Shown piece after piece: positions 57,853 through 64,000 of a DNA stretch of 64,000 bases (position 1 is its first letter; each line of letters starts with the position of its first letter). Under the pieces are notes generated by a model, which did no database searches, had not been told where the DNA came from, and saw nothing but the letters and a program-made list of their open reading frames with translations. The translations under genes were made by a program, and so were the position numbers. Source of the stretch: Ottelia alismoides (Eukaryota; Streptophyta; Magnoliopsida; Alismatales; Hydrocharitaceae); assembly GCA_037367405.1 (NCBI GenBank), contig JAZKJV010007251.1, positions 1 through 64,000 of the forward strand, read 5' to 3'.

Positions 57853-59035
57853 ATGATGGCCTTGGTACTTCCACTGCTTGAGCAGGATTTTGAGCAGATG
57901 ATGGTACCTTTTTGGATCTTTCTCGAGATAAGAAATGATGATGTCAATTCTATATATATACAAAGGAAGGTCCTCTCTTCTTCAACCAATATATCTAGAA
58001 TGGCGTCTTCTATCTTGTTTGGGCGACAACTAGAGGGGGCGATATTTCATCGTCAGGTTTTAAAATCTGAAGCTCTTTTTTTCCTCGAATCTTCAGATTC
58101 CTTTCTAGCATTGGCTTTGGATGAGCTGGAGGAAGAAGAAAATAATTTTAAGTTTTTATCCAAAAGACTTTTGGTAGCTGAGTCCAGTTTCTTTGATATT
58201 ATCTATCCCTTTAAACTGCTGGCCTCTAGATATAGAAAGATTTTATTAGCCAGAGGGATTTCTTGAATGCCACTTGATTTTGAGCAGAGGTGCTGTTACA
58301 TTGATGGAAGCAAGGGTAGATTACTGGAATTACAATTTTAACAGAGATGAAAGCATATCTCCTATTACATATCAGTTTTTTGAGCTCATGAGCAGAACTA
58401 TCTCGTTGTTGATCGATCAAGCTAAGTTTGCTTGGGGTTTATATCTAAACGTTGGTAGTGCATACCTGGACTTATTGGAGTATTGGTATGAACTATATAA
58501 TGCGGGTGTAGGTCTCATGACCTCTATCTTCATCTATCAGTTTTATTGGGAGCTTTTGGCTGAATTTGATATTAGGAGTAATAACAACTATATTCAGCAT
58601 CTTTTAGCTCCTGATCTATATGTTTTGTTTCAATGCTCTCTCTTGAGGGATACAATTTATACTCCGGTGAAGGAAGGGGTTGTTTTGCCAGATTTATATA
58701 AACTGAAGATTTATGAGAATTTCTACTTTTCTATTAAGGGTATTCCTTGTCAAAAGAATATTGAATCTTTTCTGCGTAATATAACTGAGAGGAACTTGCT
58801 GGAATGGAGATTAGAAGATGCAAAAAGAATCTTGGAAGAAATACTTGAAGCATTGTTATCTCTTCAAAATAATTTCTTGGATGCAGAAGGAAAAGTTATC
58901 ATCAGGAGCTACACTTTAGTTTGGACTCTACAAGTTAATTGGATCCGATGCCTGAAGAGTCAAAATTGGATATATGAATGGCTGGAAAATATGGGATTCC
59001 TGAAAAAGGGTCTTAAAAGGAAGAGAACCTTATGA
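57853..59035 (+). pseudogene. Third LINE reading frame, unknown protein of about 390 aa (one frameshift)
   Basis: I do not recognise this protein. An ATG at 57,853, with a stop six codons upstream, opens a frame to 58,264. A second frame is open from 58,250 to 59,035, and the two overlap, so a single-base shift near 58,255 (in the run GAGGGATT) would join them. The first part has a leucine- and glutamate-rich stretch (LALALDELEEEENNF). The second is rich in Tyr, Leu and Trp (YLDLLEYWYELYN, LEWRLEDAKRILEEILEALL) and ends basic (KKGLKRKRTL). No signal peptide or zinc finger is seen. It starts 140 bp after ORF2. Plant L1 elements normally have only two ORFs, so this is either a third gene, a captured host exon or a chance frame. 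Length argues against chance in this AT-rich DNA. Confidence 0.55.
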
Positions 59036-59050
59036 GCTGCTTTATTTTGG

Positions 59051-59712
59051 GGTACTTAAAGCCTGGATACATTCCTTGGCGAAGATTTAAGGAAGTGCAC
59101 GCATCCATTGGATGTGAGCACAGAAGCTAAGTACCCAATTTACATTTTTGTCATATCTAGTTTCTGATAGAATTCTGAGAAGATCTTAATCCTTTTGGTT
59201 GTTTTCTTTTTGACATAAGAAAAGGCTATGAAGAATTTCTTTCCTTCATCTCCTTACGGCATGAAGATTGGAGGGGGAGCTCTCATCTGTGGATTTGGAG
59301 CATAAACTGGCGCATTTCTGTTATCTAAGGCCTGAAGATTGGATGTATTCATTTCTTTTCATGAAGAAGCTCTTCTGGAATTGGGTGCTTAAAGCCTGGA
59401 ATATTCCTTGGCAAGGATTTAAGGAAGTGCACGCATCCATTTGTATGTGTGCACAGAAGCTAAGTACCCATTTTACATTTTTGTTATATCTAATTTCCGT
59501 TAGAGTTTTGAAAAGAGCTTAATCTTTGTGGTTGCTTTGGCATATTAAAAGGTCATGAAGAGGCTTCTTTTTTGCATCTCCTTTTGGAGATTGGAGGTGG
59601 AGCTGCTCTTATGGAACTGGTGTATGATTTGGAGCATCTCTTTTATCTACGATATGAAGAGTGGGTGTATGCATTTCTTGTCTCTTTTCTTGAAGAAGCT
59701 CTTATGGAAGGG
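59051..59712 (+). repeat. 333-bp tandem repeat (two copies) in the LINE 3' region
   Basis: GGTACTTAAAGCCTGGA at 59,051 recurs as GGTGCTTAAAGCCTGGA at 59,384. The copies share GGAAGTGCACGCATCCATT, AAGCTAAGTACCCA and the block with GGAG(G/T)(G/T)GGAGCT later on. In translation both hold a similar peptide: DLEHKLAHFCYLRPEDWMY in the first and DLEHLFYLRYEEWVY in the second. A short frame follows to 59,808. Confidence 0.8.
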
Positions 59713-59956
59713 CGCATGCAAAAGTCTCAGAAAAAAGGTCAAATGGTTGCTGAAGATATGGTGCTGATCAAAATCAAAAAAGTTCAAGCCCAGTTGCTGA
59801 GTGGATGATTGAAGAAGGAACAGATTGTATTTTTTCTTACATCATGTACTTTTTTCCGTTTTTGATGGCCTTTATTTTGTAATTCCCCAAGAAGGGCCCC
59901 CTTTGTTCTATCACGTTTTGGTGAAATATATGCAGCTACCTGGGCTGCAAAAACCA

Positions 59957-59969
59957 AGTTAAAAAAAAG
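59957..59969 (+). other. A-rich 3' end of the LINE
   Basis: AGTTAAAAAAAAG precedes the target duplication. It is short for an L1-like poly(A) tail and probably eroded. The preceding 60 bp contain GCAGCTACCTGGGCTGC, a hairpin with arms GCAGC / GCTGC. Confidence 0.75.
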
Positions 59970-59985
59970 TACCTGTCTCGAGGGA
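59970..59985. repeat. Target-site duplication of the LINE, right copy
   Basis: TACCTGTCTCGAGGGA, one mismatch to 51,451-51,466. Confidence 0.88.
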
Positions 59986-60750
59986 GGATGGATCATGGGC
60001 TACCAGCTCCTTGCATCTAAAATTTTTGATATTGGATTCGACCTGTGCAAGGATAAGTGTCTTCGTGGTGGTCAGGTCATTGATCCTCTGAGTCAGATCA
60101 TTCATATTCCTCATGAGTAATGCAAGCTGATCAAGTGCTCGATTCACTGAAGCTACCTCAGGATGCTCATTGACAAGCTATCGTTGGCACTAGTAGTATG
60201 GTGGCTGATGATATCCATATTGTGGCTGCTGGTAATGAGGAGGAGGGTGTGAATATTGTTCATATGATGCAGACTGGTGCTGGTAGTAGGGCTGTGGAAA
60301 ATATGCAGACTGCATCTGCTGCTGGCCATGTCTCCAAATCTGGAAGTCAGGTGGAGACTGATAATGAGGTTGGAACTGTTGATATTAGGGATGTGGTCTC
60401 CCTCCTTGAAAGTGGTTGGCAGGCATCTGACTCTACTGGGAACCCAACTGATCTTGCCCTGATAGACGGTGCTGATTGCGCTCTTTCTCGAACCAAATGT
60501 TCTTACCTCCTGAATGATAGGTGGAGGTGGAAATTGCTGCTCAGGAATGTATGGAATCTCCTGCTGGTACGGTACTATCCGGAGTGACTACTGTTGGGCC
60601 TAGTCTGGGGTCTACACATAGTAAACGTGCTGAACTTTGGACGACCCTTTGGTACTCTGTTGTGTGGAAGTGGAGGAAGTCTGCTCGTATCAGTTGCTGT
60701 ACTCGTAGTCTGACATGCACTGATCGTACTCACAAGAAGTTCTAGATGTT
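59986..60750 (-). pseudogene. gag tail, copy D, right of the LINE
   Basis: The minus frame (60,147-59,986) reads MNRALDQLALLMRNMNDLTQ, then LILAQVESNIKNF, the counterpart of LAQVEANPNNF in copy C. Further right (60,180-60,600) the minus strand encodes a Q/P/Y/H-rich stretch (for example PQYGYHQPP). The gag capsid core found in copies A and C is absent. Plus-strand open frames here are antisense to the low-complexity tail. Confidence 0.72.
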
Positions 60751-63700
60751 TGGTTATCTCATCAACTTATTGATGGACGGACATGCTGACGAAGGTTAAG
60801 TTGATTAATACAATGTTGTTGTTACCCAATCTACCGATGCAATCAGCAAGAAAATTAATTTTAACAACTTAGAAATCAAGCAATTCACACTATTGTTAGA
60901 TCTACTTTTATTAACCTGTAAAGTGACCAGGGTCAAACTCAAGGAGCATAATTAAAACCTAAATAGGTGATTTAGAAAATCAAAGGATTTTTATTCTCTA
61001 TTTAGTGGTTTTTAATTTTGCAAATTTTAAATTTTCAAAATACTGGGAATAATAATAAGGAATAAAAATGCAAGCGAACAAATCTTTTTAGATTTTTCAA
61101 ATAGGTCAAAAATACTTAGAGAAATATAAGAAAAATATTTATGAATTTTATATTATTTATAGTGTTTTTGAGATTTTTTGGGATTTTTAAAATGTTTTTA
61201 TGTTTTTCAAAAAATTAAAAAGCAAGAAAACAAGTAAATCATGCACAATCTGGAGTATTTTTCAATTTAAAAATAGACAAAATACTCTAATCCCATGAAA
61301 ATGATTTTTGTCAAATATAATAATAAATGTCTACAAATAGGAACTTAAAATACAATTTTCAATATTTTTATTGATTTTATAAGATTTTTATAAGTTTTTG
61401 AGTCTTTTGCAAATTTTTAGGGTGTTATAAGGTGATTTCAAGCAAAATTTATATAGTATATAAAATAGGATGAAAGACAACTATTCTATTTTTTGGAATT
61501 TTTAAAAGGTTTTTTGAATATTTATAAATTTTATAAGGAAAACATGCACTTTTATCCTTTTTTGAATTTTTTAATAGAATATAGAATAAAAATTATACAC
61601 AAAAATTACCATGTGAATATCAAGTTAACAGGAGCTACAAGGTATTTTTGTATAAGTTTTAGGGTAAAATTCTATTTATTATGATTAATAAAAGACAACA
61701 ATTTAAAATAGTGCAATAGGGACCTATACACATATATTTTAAGTCTTGGGGCCTAATGAATAACAAGTAGAGAAAGTATAAGGGCCTTGATGCAAAAAGT
61801 CCAGGCAGAACCGTGTGCTACACTAGATCAACACTCACAGGGGCATAAATGCAATTAATAAAAATGTATTCTATTTCATTAACTATATAAGAGTATGCGG
61901 TAAAATATGCAAATATCCCATAAAAACACGTGTGGATGCACGCTAGTCAGACTCTAATGGACTTAACGCAAATATGAAAAATATAAGGGTCAATACTGCA
62001 AAATGTTTAATTAATTATTTCAATTAATAAACTAAGGCGAAATAAAACAAAGGAAGATGGTAAGAGTGAAATATGCCCTCGCAGGCCGGAGGTGACACAT
62101 GGCTCTACTCTGGATTTGATGACTCTGGGCTCTACGTCATCGTACGACACTGATCAAGTTTGGAAAGCATCTGACGATGCAAGGAATGTTGGAAACATGC
62201 ACGGTACACCTCTTGAAATCCGATCGAACCGTCAGCCTTTGGGCGTCGCTCAGCGGTCCTGATCATATCTGGGGAGAAGGTTACCGAATTTGACGGCTCT
62301 GATGAAGGGTGGAAGAATAGGAAGATAAGAAAGCTTTGATCGAGATTGTACGATGATTCATAGGGGGTAGATCAACTCTCTACAATGTCCAACACATTCT
62401 TGATGGTGCTCGTCATAGACTGGAAGCCTCGGATGGGAGGGTGGATGGTCGGATGTGCTCGACGAGGTCAGACCTCCTTGAGGTGCTTCGCTTGAGAAAC
62501 TATGGGTCAAATAGTTCCCTGTGCACATTCCTGAACCTGCAAGGAGTACCATGGCTCAAAGGCAAGGCTTCTGCCCAAGGTTATTGCTGCTGTGAATGAA
62601 ATAAGCGATGCTGGGTGTTAGATTGGTCTCCAGCGGAAGTGAAGGGAGGAGATTGTTCCTAATCTCATTCCAACGAGCGAGATTGATATGAGATAGGATG
62701 TGCAGGAAGGTGAAGGGCGACGTGCGATGTCGATCAATGTGGATGGGTGAGTGGAACAAGGCTCCAACATGGTGGTCGGAGCAAAAATGGCAGGTGACTG
62801 TGAAGAAATGGAATCAAATCGAAAGGGGCGAGATGTAATGAAAGAGTGATACCTGAGTGATCTACGAAGATCAGCGAAGGAGGTGTAGGCGAGGTTATGG
62901 CCTCAACCAGGTGGTGGAAAGCTTGGGATGTTTGTCGCGGCAAAGCTTTGACCATGAAGTGAGCTACGAGCACTTGACCACCAAATAAACTCCAGAGGAC
63001 GCCAACATTATCCCGTCACAATGCTAGAGGTGCCAAGGGAGGAAAGGTGGTGCAAGGGACGAGCTAAAGAGCTGGGTAAGGGGAGGAGCATATTTAGAGG
63101 GTGCCCTAGGACTCCAATAATATTGGAAGAATGCACGAAACCCTAGGGAGATTCATACCAATCTAGGGATCTGTGAGAATCACGGATCTACGAGGAATCT
63201 CGGGTTCTAATTTCAAGGATATCCATGGCTGGAGTCGGGCTGGGAAATATCGAGAAAAGGCTCTGGCGACGAGGATTCGGGTTTGACTCAGCTTGGAAGA
63301 AGGGTTGACTCGGGTCAACAAACCTTGGTCAACCAATCAGAAAAATCCATTCAATAAATCAAAGAATATTAAATAAAAAATAGTAAATGAATTTAAAATA
63401 AAAAAGAATAAAATGAAAAATGTTTTTTTTTTTATTTTTTAAGATATTTTTCTTGTGATTTTTATTATTTTTATGAATTCATATATATAGTATTTATAGT
63501 ATAGTGTATTATTTACAAGTATAGTATACCTATATACTTTATACTGTTATAATACTTTTATTATTTTTAGACAAAATTCATTTTATTTTAGATTTTATTT
63601 ATTTACAACATAATTAAAGGAATATAAAAGACTTTTTATTTTATTTTTACAAGTTAAATAAGGATGTTAAATAAATAGGTCTTTTGTACAGTATATACAT

Positions 63701-64000
63701 GTGTAGCTATTTGTACAATAAAATTTTGATTTTATTTTTAATTTATATTGTGTTTTATGATTTTTGTTTTAATTTTGCTTTGGAAATATTCAAAAAAAAA
63801 TAATAATACAATATCTACAAATTATATACAAAATAAATACATAAATAATTATGTACATGTATAGGTATAGTATAAAAATAAAATATACTAAAAAAGATAA
63901 CTTTTTCATAGTAACTCCAAAAATTATGAAACCACCTCATTTTAAAGATATTTTTATTTAGAGTATAAAAATGTGAGTTTGGGAGAATTTGAGTCCATTT
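60751..64000 (-). repeat. 5' LTR of copy D, cut by window edge
   Basis: AGGGTCAAACTCAAGGA at about 60,930 matches the U5-side motif of the other LTRs and places the left end near 60,751. The AT-rich part runs to 61,800, the GC-rich middle is 61,800-63,350 (ending with GGTCAACCAATCAGAAAAATCC) and AT-rich U3 follows. No primer-binding site is next to it. The left end is uncertain by a few tens of bases. Confidence 0.75.

Larger units (their letters stand above)
51467..59969 (+). mobile_element. Full-length L1-like plant LINE (8.5 kb) inserted in copy D
   Basis: The element runs from a 5' leader through ORF1, ORF2, a third reading frame and a 3' tandem repeat to an A-rich end (59,961-59,968). 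It is flanked by a 16-bp target duplication with one mismatch. Removing it rejoins the gag frame of copy D on both sides. L1-like order (ORF1 with CCHC finger; ORF2 with endonuclease, RT, zinc finger and RNase H) identifies the plant L1 group. At 8.5 kb it is longer than usual for this group because of the 2.2 kb after ORF2. Four stops in ORF2 disable it. Confidence 0.93.
45331..64000 (-). mobile_element. Athila-type retrotransposon, copy D, split by a LINE
   Basis: The minus-strand order is 5' LTR (from 64,000 to about 60,750), Q/P/Y-rich gag tail, LINE insertion, gag end, protease, linker, RT, RNase H, integrase, hairpin array and part of the 3' noncoding region. The gag core, leader and primer-binding site are deleted at the 5' LTR. 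The polypurine tract and 3' LTR are missing at the junction with copy C. All domains are broken. Confidence 0.85.

Overview
This window looks like repeat-rich, probably heterochromatic, DNA of a flowering plant. I see no host protein gene, tRNA or rRNA gene. Almost every interpretable stretch belongs to nested, decayed retrotransposons. Four related Ty3/gypsy elements carry features of the plant Athila lineage: a primer-binding site matching plant tRNA-Asp in copy A, LTRs of 3 kb or more, gag with a Q/P/Y-rich tail, a DSGSS-type protease, RT, RNase H and a D,D35E integrase. There is also a Ty1/copia element and two families of plant LINE. I cannot name the species.

Layout. (1) 1-13,688: Athila copy A on the minus strand. 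Its 3' LTR is cut by the window edge (1-902), its internal region runs 903-10,493 and its 5' LTR is 10,494-13,688. (2) 13,689-19,530: the 3' part of a plus-strand Ty1/copia element, with integrase and RT remnants, a polypurine tract at 17,046-17,060 and a 2.5 kb LTR with a TATA box. Copy A abuts this copia DNA and probably inserted into it. (3) 19,531-32,760: copy B, three LTRs or partial LTRs in the minus orientation around a 2.3 kb internal piece (gag end, protease, hairpin array) that reads on the plus strand. A short RTE-like LINE tail with a perfect 16-bp target duplication sits in one LTR. (4) 32,761-34,321: an inverted fragment of the same copia family. (5) 34,322-45,330: copy C on the minus strand, with a 3' LTR tail, a full but broken internal region and a truncated 5' LTR. 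(6) 45,331-64,000: copy D on the minus strand. It is fused directly to the truncated LTR of C, lacks its own 3' LTR and the gag core, and is split by a complete 8.5 kb L1-like LINE on the plus strand (51,467-59,969) flanked by a 16-bp target duplication. The 5' LTR of D runs off the window.

How the parts work together. The Athila and copia copies encode the usual capsid, protease, reverse transcriptase, RNase H and integrase, but every copy is broken by stops and frameshifts. The LINE has an intact ORF1, an ORF2 in one continuous frame with four stops, and an unexpected third reading frame of about 390 codons downstream of RNase H.

The two most unusual signals are that third LINE ORF with its 333-bp 3' tandem repeat, and an array of palindromes in the 3' region of all four Athila copies. 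Each palindrome carries the same AAGTATAGGGG core as the element's own polypurine tract.
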